Positions 33,156 through 48,454 of a stretch of 64,000 nt of DNA are shown piece by piece. Position numbers and translations under genes: made by a program. Under the pieces are notes generated by a model. It saw only the letters and a program-made list of their open reading frames with translations, had not been told where the DNA came from and ran no database searches. Source of the DNA: Trichuris trichiura (Eukaryota > Nematoda > Enoplea > Trichinellida > Trichuridae). The stretch spans positions 1,054,001 to 1,118,000 of the forward strand of contig JBAJFE010000014.1 in the NCBI GenBank assembly GCA_037903355.1, in the 5' to 3' direction. Each line of letters starts with the position of its first letter. Position 1 is the first letter of the stretch.

Positions 33156-33889
33156 ACGATGAGTATAGTATTGTTGATAATCTTCTAAAGCAACTTGCAT
33201 ATGCGAAGCGATCGGCAGGAACTTCAAGTTAAGAAAAATTAAGTTCGGCGACGTTACTGAAGTAGTTATCTCATGTTTTAATACAATAGACACTTTAATA
33301 GGTGAATCACTGAGAAGTCCTAAACTGAAATACCGGCAATTTATGAACAACTCAAAAAGAATAAGTCATTCATCGTTAAACTGTGAAGTAATGCCCTTTA
33401 TGATAGAGTGATAGCTTATTTTGCAGGAAAAAATTTTCTTTTCTCTTTGACGTCAGAACGAAGTGAAAGTGGTGCGAAACGCGGTACACGTAGGAGAACA
33501 GAGATATCGCTAAACTGGAAAAGTAAATATGCAACAGCATATGTACAGCTGAAGTCAGTTAAGCTGACAGGTTATAGGCACTATTTAAATTTACTTCTAA
33601 TCAACTGCGGTTCATGACACCTACAGTCGTTGCGCCAACTAATTGAGTAATATATTCAAAACAATGCATTGATCCAGTCTTTTGTTTGACTGTTAATGTA
33701 CCACCGAAACAGTATAAACAAAATAACTCTCAGTTACGCTACCGGTACAAGCTTTGTAAGCGTGGAAACGTTTTTCTGTAAGTATTACTAAAAAGACGAA
33801 CTACTCAGCAAGCATTTATGTAAACAACAATGGTTATATTACAATAATATAAAAGGGAATATTGGCAACGTCGAACTGCTCACGCGTAC

Positions 33890-36800
33890 ATGAAGGGTAG
33901 ATACGCTCTGCTTTTATTGGCCGTTTTAACAGCCTCGGCACAGAATACAAACTTCGAATGCAAATATGACGACGGGAATGGTGGCGACTGGTAATATTCA
34001 TAGTTGCGGTCAGTTTTAATTCTAGTTTAACGTTCCATCGTGTTACTCAGGATGGTAGCTTACAAGTTCCCGCAAGATGAATCAACAGCTTTCATGGCTC
34101 CAAGAATTTCATGGAAAAGTTCCAGCATGGAAGCAGATTCACCAATAGGAAGAACATTGAACCAGTACATTGACCTATCAGCGTCGGGAGGACCAGTGAT
34201 GTCGGAGAAAGAGGCGGTAGGCATAATCGCATACAACCAGCATCCACCTTCAGGAGTAATGGTAGCAAGCTTACCAGGACGAGGTATGCAAATGAATAGT
34301 TGATTCACCGTTGACAGCATCTGTTTCAGGGGTTTTGATGGTTCCTGATGGGACAGGAATATGGATTGTTCACACTTTTCCACAATTTCCAAACCTAGAA
34401 GATGATGCAATGTATGAAAAGCCAAAACGATCAAACAAAGCTGGCATGTTCGTCTGCGTAAAGATAAGTACACCCTTTAACTCAATTGGTAAGTAATCAG
34501 GTCTTCATAATCGTATCCTTTCGACGGGCAGCACTTTATACAGTAACCCCAATTTTGCTTCGAACACTTCAAACGATAGCCGTGATAACCAAAAAGGAGC
34601 CCTTCGTATCTAAACATTACACTAAGAATTTACAGAAACAGTTTGGGTTTTGTACATTCATGCCCAGAAAGTGAGCAATGTATGCGTTCAGAGTCGGTGA
34701 AGTTGGAGGGAGATGTTGCTAAAACCTTGTATGGTAGTTTTCATAGCGCATTATGCGTTGCGTTACGAACGAGTAATGGAACTTGTCGTTCCTAAAAGAA
34801 CTTCTCACCAATCTGCGAGAAGCGGCTGAGTGCCTCTTAGATAACCACCTTAACGGTCCTGGGCATTGACTTGCTTAGGACAGCTTGAAGAATTGCCCAT
34901 TTGTCAGAACGCGCGTCCGAAGCTCAGCTAATAACGTAAAACTGTTAATATGGAAACTACAATAATGTAAATATACATACAAGAGCATAATGATCCGTTC
35001 GATGCGCCCAACTGATACTTGCAATAATATAGTAATGCTATAGCGACAACGCGACAGTGCTTTCCCTAATTGACTCAAAGTTAGCCCGATGAAGCCACCA
35101 TGAAGCCAGTGTGATGACTGATAGCGTACCAGGAGTAGGCTGCGTTAGGAAGTCTTTAAGTTTTCTCTATACTCTTCTGTATTCCTCTATACAATTCTTT
35201 TTAACTGAAGAAAACACTTCAATCTGGCAACACGTTTGCAATCTCAGAGTCTCTTACAATGGCTATCTCTTATGAATGCGTAAATGTAAATAACAAAATG
35301 AAACTTTTGAAGCCAGCGTGTTCTTCTATCGAACCCACGGTAAGAGTGAATCCATCGTAAATCGAAAACAGTCCGTCTGCAAGACCCTGTATTTGTGAAT
35401 AACAAAACACTTACGGGTTTGAAAAACTTGAATTAGAACAGAGCGATCGCGAACCATATTAATCCGTAAATGCTTTGGTAATTATAAATAATTGCCCCGT
35501 CCAGAAGTCAAAAAGATTTTTTGAAGAAATTTGCTATCTACTTCGCACTTAAGAACATGTACGTCCTTAATATTAAGCAGTAAGTCGATTTCCCTTCTTC
35601 TTTCCGTTTCTATCATTTAGCCTTCCCGCTTTTTTATTTCAATAAAGACCCCGTTTTCTTATGCTTAATCTTTAGTTTGTTGATTTGTTAATTTATTCCC
35701 GTTATAGCTTCTCCATTGTCGGTTCCCTTTCTCAGTTTTATAGCGCCTCTATAATTTATCTGAGTTATTCATTACACATTTACATGTTCATACTTATTGA
35801 TTATGTGTGTACCTTTCTACCATTCTGTCGCTAATCTCCTATCATAAATAACATGTGTTATTTTAAACGGCTAGTACACACTGAATTGTCCAGACAAACC
35901 AACGCGCCAGATTCGGGATTGCTCCCCAGTACTAATTCAGTGTCTTCAAACGGTGGCAAATTAATCAGTAAATGCATTGTTAACAGTTACCTTATGTAAA
36001 TATTTCTTACGGAGTTTTACTTATTGAATAATTAGAGCGCAAAGTCTGTAGGTCTTCACTACTGAGCAGGTCATCACAGACTTGGGTGGGCGAGGAAGTC
36101 AATTTGTTCTCTGAGAAACTCGAAGCTTGCTTTGCTTCAGTCGCGTAAGATGTGGTTTCTTTGTACGGGAACGCATGTTTTCATAATGAGATAGCTTTAT
36201 TACGGAGCTATTACACTTTATCGCACATTAAACGAGACTCTCCGTAATAAAGCTACCTCACAGTCGCGTAAGAAATATAATCCTGCTTTCGTGAAGCGTA
36301 TCTGATCAAATCGCCCTTCGTTCAGCGATCAAGAAAACAAGCGACGGCTTTTTGGCTGCAAAAGGAAAAGAAAACCTAAGCGCCACAAACGGAAAAACAT
36401 TTAAAGTACAAGCACACGTGACAACGTTCGAAAATCGTCAAACTCAAAACCTGAAAAGACTGGTTTCAAAAAACGGCAAAAAGAGCTTTTGAAGGCTGAT
36501 TTTGCGCGAATTCAAAAACGCATTTATTTAAGACAATTTAGGGGCGCAATCCTGAAATATCAATAGCTCAGAACTACGGATTAAGTCGACACCTTGCAGG
36601 GATCCAATTAGTGGTTCGACATTTCGATCGGTCGAAATTCTGAATAGGAACAACACTTGAGTTAAAATAAATACTCAATGGATCAGAAGGTTGAACGGGT
36701 CACAAAGTTGAACAGGCCAAAATGCTGAATGGGAAGATATCTGAAAACGTAGACAGCGAATGTTTCTCTGGAACTCCGCTTTCCAAGAGGCTCGAAAGAT

Positions 36801-39228
36801 TGCATCTTCTGACTAGCATGAAAACACTCCTTGCCATGAAAAATCGGGTTTTGTTAAACAAGCACTTCGTTTTAATGAAACGGTAAAGTTTCATTAGCCG
36901 GAGTAGCTTTAGGAAAACGTTTTCTCGCTTTCTGAAAACTTAATAACATTATCACTAAGCATCAAGAGCTTTGCTTGTTGATGGATGAACAAGCTGCTAT
37001 CAAAAAACTAGCAGTACTGAAAGCATAAAATCAGTATGGCATCTCAGTGCACATGTATTTTTTTGGTAAAACCGCGAATGATAGAATAGGCTTCTCCATT
37101 GCTTTACGAAAGGAAAATGGGGAGGTCAAAAAGCTATTGCGTAATGACCTATCCGGTTTGTAAAATTGATCCATACGTCGCTGATTTTGGCATTGCTGTT
37201 ACGTTAGCATGAAGCGCCGTTGCGTTAATAATTTGAATTGCTGCCGTAACATCACCAATATTGAACACAATGAACACAACTTTTCTTTTGTAATTCAGCC
37301 ACTGACGGCAAGTGAAGGTTTATCATCTGAAAGCTCAAGTTTTTAATAAAATTCTAACTTGACTGCCGCCGTAAATAGATCTTACATACATTCTGCGAAT
37401 ATCAGCATTACGTTATGCACAACAGCGTCAGAGAGAGTACAGTGAGGACTAGTTTAATCGATCAATGTTTTTGTTGACAAATAGCAGTAACTGTTTGACC
37501 CTGCGAGCTCCTTGCTTTAAAGATTAATAATACGGAAGAATATTCGCGTTAACGTGTGGGTGAGGACTGGGCAAACATATAGTGAAAGCGCTGCACTACT
37601 CATTGCGAGTTCAGTAGTTCATTTTTTTGCTAAGAAATTGCTCAGTCACCAGTTGGGTTCCCGTTATGCACTAGTAAGTGAAATGAAGGCACACGAAGAA
37701 TCAGACACGATTAAATGACTAAACAAAAGCAACAATGGAGGCGAAATTGTTTAGCAAAAGAAAACTAAAAAAGAAGCTAGTTTTAGTCAACGATATCTCA
37801 TTTCTACTAAAGCAAATCATATGAGCAGCGAAAATGCAAAAGAAGGGACTGGCATTCAAAAATCCTGAAGTTATTTTAATTCAGCTGAACGAAATCGCAG
37901 CGTTTCATCAGACCCTAAAATTGAGGAGAAGAAAAGAAGAATAATGGCGCTGCCATGACGGAAATAGCAGCTCAGTTAACCATTCGCCACTCTTGAAATT
38001 CATTCATATACTTGATCAGATTATTGCATTTATATTCTCATAAATGATTTCGTCACGATGCAAGAGAAAGACTTATAAACCGATCTATAACGCGAGCAAA
38101 CATTGAAGTAGAATTTATTGTTCCATTGAAGAAAATCATGACAAGTTTATTTATAATTTCTTATACAGAGCCGCTGGAAAGAAGAGAGTTTAAAACCCGT
38201 TTGTTTAAAACAGACGGGTACACGTCGTTTGTTTGCTCGTTGGTCCTCTTTTGTTAATGTGCCGCCGTCGCAGAAGGTCGGTTGAACGCTCGGTCCACCG
38301 TCTGACCGACTAGGCGGGAATCAAACTTAACGGCTCAAGGCAGAGCTAATGGCGGAGGTCTCTGCCATGTTTGGTCGGATAGAGCGGCTTGCAACCATAA
38401 AGACCGACCCTGGCACAATTACGCTGATGACGGATCATGGGTAGACCCGAAAGCTTCGTAAAAAGCGTTTTTGCAGTAAACGTTAAATAAACAGCGAGTT
38501 AAAAATTCCGTGAAAAAACTTTAGAAGAACAAATTTTTTATAAGAAACTTAAGAGCTCTGTTGTTCAAAACCTCTCACAAACTTCTGTTTCAGTAGAAAT
38601 GTTAACATACGAAACCCCGCTGATTTATTTCCTGAAAGAACCAACGGGCACTAATAACAAATGGCCAAAGAAGAACGTGGAAGATTTGGAGAAAGGTTCT
38701 GCGTTTCGGGTCACACCATATGCAAAATATTTAGACCTGAAGATGTCATCCTTAACCTTGAAAGCGTTTGCAAAATTACCTCAGGCGAATCTTGGTGACA
38801 AGCCCGGTTGTACCACACTGCCTCGATGACCTGTAGTTTCAGATATCTATTCACGATTCATTGCTGCAGTTATCAAGAAAAGTTTACGAATATGGGGACA
38901 GGGAGACGTGAGGTACAAATTGCCAAATTACTGTAACGCGTTCTACAAAGTGGAGGTATTGTATGGCGAGTTCACACTGCGAAACAAGAAAATTTCAAAT
39001 CAGTATGACTCGACAGTTTGGTTAGTATCGAAAGGTGGAAAAGTGTGGTGCTTCAGCAATAGTCCGAGACTTGTAAGTACTCACATTCATTAGGCTAATC
39101 ATAGCATCCTATTTTAGCGAACGTACGAACAATATGGAAATGGCGTGTTGTGTTTGGAGAACGCAGAAATTTATAGCGCCTTCAAAAAGCTAGCCGACCA
39201 AACAAAATCACCACAATGCCCTAAGTAG
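33890..39228 (+). CDS. DNase II-like secreted protein, right-arm copy
   Basis: Six exons (+): 33890-33990, 34051-34283, 34330-34488, 38594-38794, 38843-39072, 39118-39228; 1,035 nt in phase, 344 residues, the usual DNase II length. The signal peptide is MKGRYALLLLAVLTASA. Domain landmarks are FECKYDDG..DW|MVAYKFP, IIAYNQHPPSG, GIWIVHTFPQFPN (first-site His), FVCVKIS, LTYETPLIYFL, SSLTLKAFAKL, DIYSRFIAAVIKK, NQYDSTVWLVSKGGKVWC and GNGVLCLENAEIYSAFKKL. As in the left copy, the EDHSKW motif holding the second catalytic His is replaced. Clade I nematode parasites are known for expanded DNase II families with altered catalytic residues. Intron 3 is 4.1 kb and contains a private insertion. Exons 3 and 4 join in phase (ATT G|TA GAA), so the frame at 34543-34674 is not needed. 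Confidence 0.88.
38165..38540 (+). mobile_element. Right-arm-only insertion with hammerhead-like motif
   Basis: The left arm reads straight through here (..AATTTCTTATGAAAAATTTAAG.. on - near 17450-17490); the right arm has about 375 extra bp of higher GC. It contains a core at 38422-38460: CTGATGA, C, GGATC-ATGGGTA-GACCC, GAAAGCTTCG. No open frame was recognised. Probably a non-autonomous member of the same retroelement group, inserted after the duplication. Confidence 0.55.
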
Positions 39229-40094
39229 TCTGTCGTATCAATGTTAACATTGTAGCGTTACTTTGTTTTGACTCTCTTTGCTACGCGGATGTTCTTGTAA
39301 AAGCACGTTTCAGAAGTGAGCACTGAAGAAAGCGGCGTGCGAAGACTTCGAAGAGGTTAACAAGAAGTTCTGTTGTCACATTGAAAACTTTAGAAAGATA
39401 TCAGCGCGCCAGTTAGCAAGCATCACATTGATTGTTAAACAGGAAAAATAATGACTTTACTTGAATACAGCGTTCAGGTTAAACGTTTGTATATTAGCCA
39501 AATACTAATAGTTGCACAGTAGGAATAGCTCATTCAAGATAAAACGAACATGTGACTTTTAAGAAAACCGGAATCCTTTATACATCTTTATCAGTAAACA
39601 AAGTCTGATACGTTAAGTAAAACCTCTTGCTTATTATTGCATAACTTATAGCTCAAATTTGCTTTTTGTATGGTGCGCATTAGTTAAATATTATTAATAA
39701 CGGTGAACTTTAAATTGTGTTTGCAAACAGTGGTAATTAAAAGGCTGAAAAGATTGTCAGATCCAACTGGTCTGATCACTTTATCTGAATATAATCAGTT
39801 TCTTAGTTAATAATGCGTCCTTCTTGTTCAGTCAGAGCTTATATACAAGACAAGAAAAACTTCAGATGCCTATGTTATGTGACTTTATACTAGAAGCTGA
39901 GTACGATAGCCCTCAACAAAATAGCACAGCATCCACTAGTTTGCATCAATATAAGTATTCCTCAAAATATGCTGGTTACTTGAAATTCACATTTTTCATT
40001 TTAAAGTGATCATGCGATCTTCAAATTCACGACACGCACCTTAAAAGATAGAAATAGCTGCGCTTGTTCTCCTTAATATACCCGTACGAATCTC

Positions 40095-40365
40095 TTGAAA
40101 ATGTAGCTTTTTCGTACGGGATTGTAGGCTCTCATGATTAACCTAATTTTTTTACGGAGTATGTCCCGTTAAGGATACGATAAGCTTTTAATGTCCAAAA
40201 CTTTCAGGTCCCATGTGACCGGTCCTCAGCAGTACTAAGAGTACCTTTAGTACCGCTGAGGACGGGTCACGCAGAGGCCCAAAAGTCTCGGATATTAAAA
40301 GCTTATTGTACCCATAACGGGATCTACTCCGTAAAAAGAATTAAATTAATCGTACAAATCTCTCA
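40095..40365. mobile_element. Foldback element with hammerhead-like cores (outer right arm)
   Basis: It starts CTTGAAAATGTAGCTTTTTC..GTACGGGATT..CTCATGAT, then an imperfect hairpin (CTAATTTTTTTACGGAGTAT against CTACTCCGTAAAAAGAATTA). Inner cores are CTGAGGACCGGTCAC..GACCTGAAAG (-, about 40200-40237) and CTGAGGACGGGTCACGC..GCCCAAAAG (+, about 40256-40290). Mirror of 15620-15910, both arms mutated independently. Confidence 0.6.
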
Positions 40366-40559
40366 TTCATATTATGTTGAAATACGACGTTATTAGTAGT
40401 ACAGGTATACCCCGCTTTACGAAGCCCAGTTTTATGAATTTTCAATACGACGAAGCTGCATTTATACGTGTCGTCGCTTTAGGAAGCTTTCTCAGGGGTG
40501 TTAATCGCTGTTACGAAGAAAGGTTAAAAGATAGAATAGTATTCATTACATTTTCTCAA

Positions 40560-43300
40560 GCATCGTAATTAAGGCGGATAGTCGACGGCAACCGTCTACG
40601 TCGAAACATGGAAAAAAAATAGTTACCCGGCTGTACGGACGGCGTTGCGACGACGTACAAACAAAATGAACTTTGTGCAACCAGTCCTAGATCCGTTACC
40701 TTCCCAATCTTAGTAACCGAAGCAACAATGCACTTAAGTTATTTCCACCTTGTACGGGGCTCTTCTTCAGAAATTATTGCAGCATTCCGTATTATATCAT
40801 AAGAATTTTTCTAGATTTTATTTGTCGTTTTTTCATCCATGGCATTGCTGTATGGTTTTCTCCTGGACTCTGGTCCGCGCGAACCGTTTTGCTATGCTAA
40901 TAGGAATTGCCGCTCCATTTGAAAGTTTCACTTTACGAACAAGTTTTCCAGTCCTAACAATAACAACCTTTGTAAAGCGGGGCATAAGCGTACTTTCGCG
41001 ACGGAAAGCCCCATTTTCAAGGAAGAACTACTCGCCACCGACAGAAGTTCTACTCAAAGATCGAAGATAAACCCAGGTCGAATCTAGACAACTTTTTTCC
41101 ACATTTGTGTACGCGCGTCGTTTTACAGTGTAAATAATCCGCCCAGTTGTTGATAGATAGCGCATGTTTCTCAAAGTACTGATCTACCAGTTGAACGGTT
41201 TTTATGGCAATATGCATAGAGTTCTCTTTCACTGCAACAGAGAATCGTTTCGAGAAATTAATCTTCTCGTGGATTCATTCATTTTGCTGTTTTTTGATAG
41301 TATCAGCTGGAACTGTTTCTTCCATAGAACAAATGTATTTTCCATTGGGAAAATGATTGAATGAACTTTTTTCTTCAATTGTAAAAATCACCGTTGTGTT
41401 CTTCCTATTGAGAAACATTTTTTCTTCCATTAATTTGGGATTAGTTCTTCTTCTTCTCCTCTCTCTTCCATTATTCTTTCTAGTCATGTTCTGCGCATTA
41501 CGGCCGCACGGGGGACCTAGAAGAACTTTTTACCTAATGTAATAAGCAATATTTAGACAGACCTATTAAGTCTGATAAAATTTCGCTGACTTCCATCACC
41601 TATTAAGGATTGTAAACGCAATTTTATCGGATATACAGGGCTTCCTTGATTCAACTCAGACGCACATAGTTCTCGCCACACAAACTTTTTGGATACTGAT
41701 AATGGGGCAAGGTGCTGCATGTTTAGCGATCTCTGACACTTTTTGTACTCGTTGCATGGCAACAGATTCTTCCGGTCTTGATGAATATCGCCGATGCCCA
41801 GAGTTGGTCCCACTTCCTAAATTGTTTTTGGAATTGTTTTAAGTGTTTAAGTGTTTAATGTATTCACCAACAGACAAGAGGCGTCCATGAAAACTTGAAG
41901 CAAGATAACATGAAGAAGAAAACACGTGAGCCTGTGCAATACCGCGCAAAAAAAGGTTTGCAACTTTCATGGGCAAAAGTAGAACCAATAATATTTTTAA
42001 TGAACGATCAGCAGGTTAGGCCGTACTGCAGACTTCAGCAAACTTTGTTGAGTAACTTTTTGAGTAAAGGATGTTAATGTTAGAATGATTTTACAAAATC
42101 ATCCAATATTATTAATCGTAACAGTTTTGGAAGAAATTTTTAATTACGACTACTTGAAAACAAAATTTTGAACTGTAGGAATATGTGACCCCGTGTTCTT
42201 ACGTCCTGAAGGACGTAATATTGCAATACTACTTCTGATGAACGGATGAGAAGACTGTAAGTTTTCAGAAATAGGTTTGAAAGCGAGGTATTTTGAGTCT
42301 CAACAGTTTTTATGCCGTGCTAATATGGCCTACCGGAAAAGCAGCAACGATTAGGCCGGCTGCATAGTTTCCGCGTCTATTTCAAATCTTCCTTAATGCT
42401 GCAGTTGTTGATCAGGAATAATCAGATCAAGAATTTTTTTTTGAAGGAAGGCATGGTGTCGTTTACGAGATTATGGTTGCAACACTTCCTGCATAGGGAA
42501 AACGGTCAACATTTTATTTGATAGATTGTGTGAGCACATCGAGACGCTCAACCGTTTACGAAGCAGCTTAGGGAGAGCTGAATGTGATACGAAGGAAACG
42601 CAAAGGCGGATCTCTGAAACTTTACTATCAATAAGCAGGCAACGGAAAAAATCTGAGAACGCTTCTGCTAATGTTGAACATTCCTCTTAGTGTTTTCGGT
42701 TACATCCGAAAATGATTTGTCACGAGAGCTAAGATTAACTCAGAAACATAAAGGAGTCTTTGTTTCAAAAAACAACTTACTAACGTAGCTGTGAGGAGAA
42801 GAAGGTGGAGGTTAGCGTGATAAGAAAAGCTTTTATCAATAAAATTAGTTCTGTTCAATAATGCATGTGACCCTTTTCCCAGCTTATAAAAACTCATGTG
42901 CTGGCATAAAACCTTCGCAATTTCCATTGTTGAAAACAGGACAAGGTTGTCCAGAAAGCTTCGAACATGGGTTGTCTTCTGACGTTTATGTAATAAGTGC
43001 TCGTCCATCCATTGGTTGCATGCTTGTTGAACTTACTTTCGAAAACCCGAAAACGGACAATACAAACCGATATGAACATTTGGTACGAAAACTTGTGGAC
43101 CCCTTAGAAAACACACATTATTCAATATATAAACCTAATCACTTAGTTTAAGACAAGTGATACCTAAAGGCAGAGTACAAATCCCCTTCCAATAAACCCC
43201 AGTTGTAGTTTACACTGTTCAATGTTCCTGCTTTTTCTCTTCTATTCGAGAGATTGAAAACACTTTGATTCACAGATGTGAAGAACTTATGAACTATGCT
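40560..43300. other. Gene-free stretch outside the right arm
   Basis: No recognisable gene. Short frames (for example 40750-41070 and 41553-41813) lack domains. A degraded piece of the foldback/hammerhead family lies at about 42880-43060: GGACAAGG-TTGTCC, GAAAGCTTCGAACATG, then an inverted ..CGTCCATCCATTGG block. Confidence 0.4.
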
Positions 43301-43304
43301 ACTA

Positions 43305-44810
43305 CAGTAGGCCCTCGTTATACGCGGTCTTTTTATTCGCGGATTTGACTCAACGCGGTTTGTCTTTAGAAAGCAATGACTTAATTTTTAGCAGAGATTG
43401 ACGAACCGCTGCTGAACATGATAGCAGCGCAGTATCCTTTTTTGTGTATGTAGTGGTAGGATTCCATGACATGGCCTGAGAAAATGTTTTTTTCTATTCT
43501 TATGTCTTCTCAACCCTGCGCGTAATGCTAATACCTCGTGTTACTCCAATGAGCTATCACTCACTTGTTGCTTTTAGTTTCTCATTACCCCAAATTAAGC
43601 TTAGGTGCCTCATGCTATTGTAAGTCAATTTCTTAAATCGTAATGGCTTATGAATAGTAATGAACTTCCTTACCCATAGAAGCAGTTAAGTTTTCAATAT
43701 TGACTGTCTCAGAAAGGCTGCATACGTTTTCTGAAGAAACATTGTAAGATCGCTTAATGCAGCAAAGTTTTAAATTTGCTTAAGCTAATTGCCTGCTTGA
43801 TGGATTAAGAAGTCTGTTAACAACAGCAAAGAATGAAAATGCTAACAGCACAGCTTAATCTACTGAACTTGAAATGTCGTTTGTGTGCAACAATTTTAAG
43901 TAAAAAAAATGAAATTTGCAGCATAGTTTAACCACTTCTATTAGTGAAAAGTGCAAATGGATGTCAGAATCGTCACCCCATTATGTTCATCCAAGATAGT
44001 CGTTGCTCAATACTGACAGCTGCTATACGACCTGGGTTTTAATTGTTGAAGGTTGAGAATGCTGAGAGAAGAATTTTATGCTTAGGTGACAATAGAAGAT
44101 GGTTGCCTCAAAGCTTCCGGAACGCTTTTGCTTCTGCAGCCAGCAGAAGTTAATTAACTTTCAACATAGGCCTTTCGGATCACCAGTGACTTATCATCAG
44201 CATGAACTCTGCCACTCAGCGGAAAAGGTCATACCGCCTGAAAAATCTTCTACCTAGCTAACATTCAAGTAAAAGATAAAGCTGATGTGAAGGTGCAAGC
44301 AACGATTGTTGGTAAAGACGTACTGGAATCAATGGTGCCAGCTGAGGTTCAGCGATTTTACTTTTCGCTTACATCATTGAAACAGTTTCTTTGCGCGGAA
44401 CTGTAGTAGTTCATGCGGAGTACGCAGTCTTTATTGTTACGATGTTGTCCGTAGCTTCGTACTAACTTTGTTTATACTGAAATAACGGGGCAATACCGTA
44501 ACAATAAAAGCCTGTATATTTCGCGTACAGCTGAAACAGTGTATTCTGAAAGTAATTCGCATTCCAATATATTTTTGGATAGTTGAATGTCATTATTTTC
44601 TTTAACATGTTCTTCACTAAACTATTTATTTAACACTAATTGATATTAGTAACTACGAGCAATTTCGTGTCTATTTGTAGTGTACACGAGAAAGCGCGCA
44701 TGTTATTTACAAAGGATTCTATATTTTGCGCAGGGGACTTGACTTTACGCGGAATTTGTTATACGCGGAAAGTCCTGGAACCAAAAACCGCGAATAACGA
44801 GGGCCTACTG
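43305..44810. mobile_element. pogo/Tigger-like DNA element (non-autonomous), 1.5 kb
   Basis: Inverted termini CAGTAGGCCCTCGTTAT(A/T)CGCGGT lie at 43305 and (reverse) 44810, flanked by TA on both sides. Sub-terminal GCGG-containing blocks (ATTCGCGGATTTGACT against the inverse of GACTTTACGCGGAATTTG) extend the similarity to about 70 bp. No transposase frame is seen in the interior. A degraded hammerhead-like motif (-, about 44171-44202; CTGATGA..GATCCGAAAGG) lies inside. A lone relative of the right end is at 60345-60417. Confidence 0.8.
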
Positions 44811-45780
44811 TATTTACCTCATGGCAGTAATACTGAAAATGGATGAAAAGACATATACGTCTAAAACTGAGCCTGCCCACAATCTCTTGAACTATGTACA
44901 GCGATAAACTACGCCTCAAGAGCGCCAGCGGTACCAGGACACTGTTTCAATCGTCTTGGAATCCTTCAACCCAAAACCTTACTCCAAGAAAACAAACATT
45001 TTTTAGAAAGACTAAAAAAGCGCTCTTGGTTCAACGCAGCTCAGTCTTCAGTAAGGGCAAAGGAGTCGGAGTTGGCGAAGTATAGCCGAATCTGATCAGT
45101 CATACACAATGTTTTTTTCTTACATTAAGCCTTCTCCTGTAACTGCTAACTACAGTGCTTTCACTCCTCATTTACGAAGTAGTTCCTAGTTTCGGATATT
45201 TTAATTTTCGTACACATTCAATATCCTCCTTGAAAATTCCATTTCTTTTTTTTCTTTTCCTATCTTGAGCTTCCTTATTGCTTACCTTATAATTCTGAGT
45301 TATCAATTCAAAGAAAGAAGACAAAAGAAAACAAGAAAATAAAGAGAAAAAAATTTAAAGAAACGTCGTTAAAAAAAACTTCGAACCACAACAAGATAGA
45401 GGAACCCACTGAAGAATGTAAACCGTCTAATCTAAGCCATATCAGCTTAAGTAAAACTGCGCATTATTAGAGTCATAATAATTATTCCGTTAAAGAAGGT
45501 GAGACCAGCTGAGACGCAAAAGCTTTAGAAAGCTTGACCGCTAACGACGGGTGCAGGGCTACACTTGAAAGTTACAGAGTGTACAGAAATTTGCTGCCCT
45601 CATAACAGCTGTAGAGTGAAACTGCGATCCAGTTACGATGAATTATGTAATGAAAGTTTAGGATTTCTACGAATTGGAAAAAGTGAAAGAGCGCGACTCT
45701 TACTATTTTAGAGAAAAAATAAGGTAAAAACAATTCGTACTTTAGATAAGCAATTGAGTAGGAAAGGCTTTGCTTTTTGG
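44811..45780. other. Gene-free stretch downstream of KAT5
   Basis: Unique AT-rich sequence. A weak, degenerate hammerhead-like string (CTAACGACGGGTGCAG..CTTGAAAG) lies at about 45543-45575. No gene. Confidence 0.35.
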
Positions 45781-47923
<2,143 letters not shown>

Positions 47924-48454
47924 GGTAAAAAACAGTGCCCAAGGAGTAAAACACTTCGAGAGTTGAATAAGCTTAAGTTGAAGAATTACAAGGCAGGCGC
48001 GACTACTGTATTTAATATGATTGTGAGGGCTTAGTTATTTTATGGAAATGTATGGATTACAGCCGGTGCAATTAGCATTATTTGGCAGGCGTTATAACGC
48101 CGTCCTAACGGTACCATATCTCTCTGTCACTCTATTTCGAACCGCTGTTAGCACGGATGGATTTTTTAAGTTCGAAGTTTTAAAGCAGCAAGTAACGAAT
48201 TCGGCGGTTTGAAACAAATATAACATGACTAATGGCGCCTAACAAAAAAGATTCGGCAGAATTCGAAGTTAACAACTGATAGAAACGGGAGCAAAATCTC
48301 TTTCCTTATTTGCCCCACGATAACATTATTTGACAGTAATCAGGTCTCTTTTATTCGTGGGTATGCAGCAAGAGAAACAGCACGGATTAATCGTTTTTTT
48401 GGCAAGTAATCTCTGAGAAATGCATGCTGGTTTTTTTAAGCACGTGACCTTCCT

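Larger units (their letters stand above)
29109..40520 (-). repeat. Right arm of giant inverted duplication
   Basis: This is the inverted copy of 15470-28920. Homology fades at about 40430-40520, against about 15480-15570 on the left. It carries a complete DNase II gene on + and one private insertion (about 38165-38540) that the left arm lacks. Confidence 0.9.

Noticed and set aside
34543..34677. A possible extra DNase II exon (frame after CTTTATACAG)
   Set aside because: Exon 3 joins the exon at 38594 directly in phase and restores the family alignment (..FNSI-VEMLTYETP); the candidate adds sequence foreign to DNase II.
42861..43151. 96-codon + frame
   Set aside because: It covers a degraded foldback/hammerhead-family fragment and unique sequence; no protein similarity recognised.
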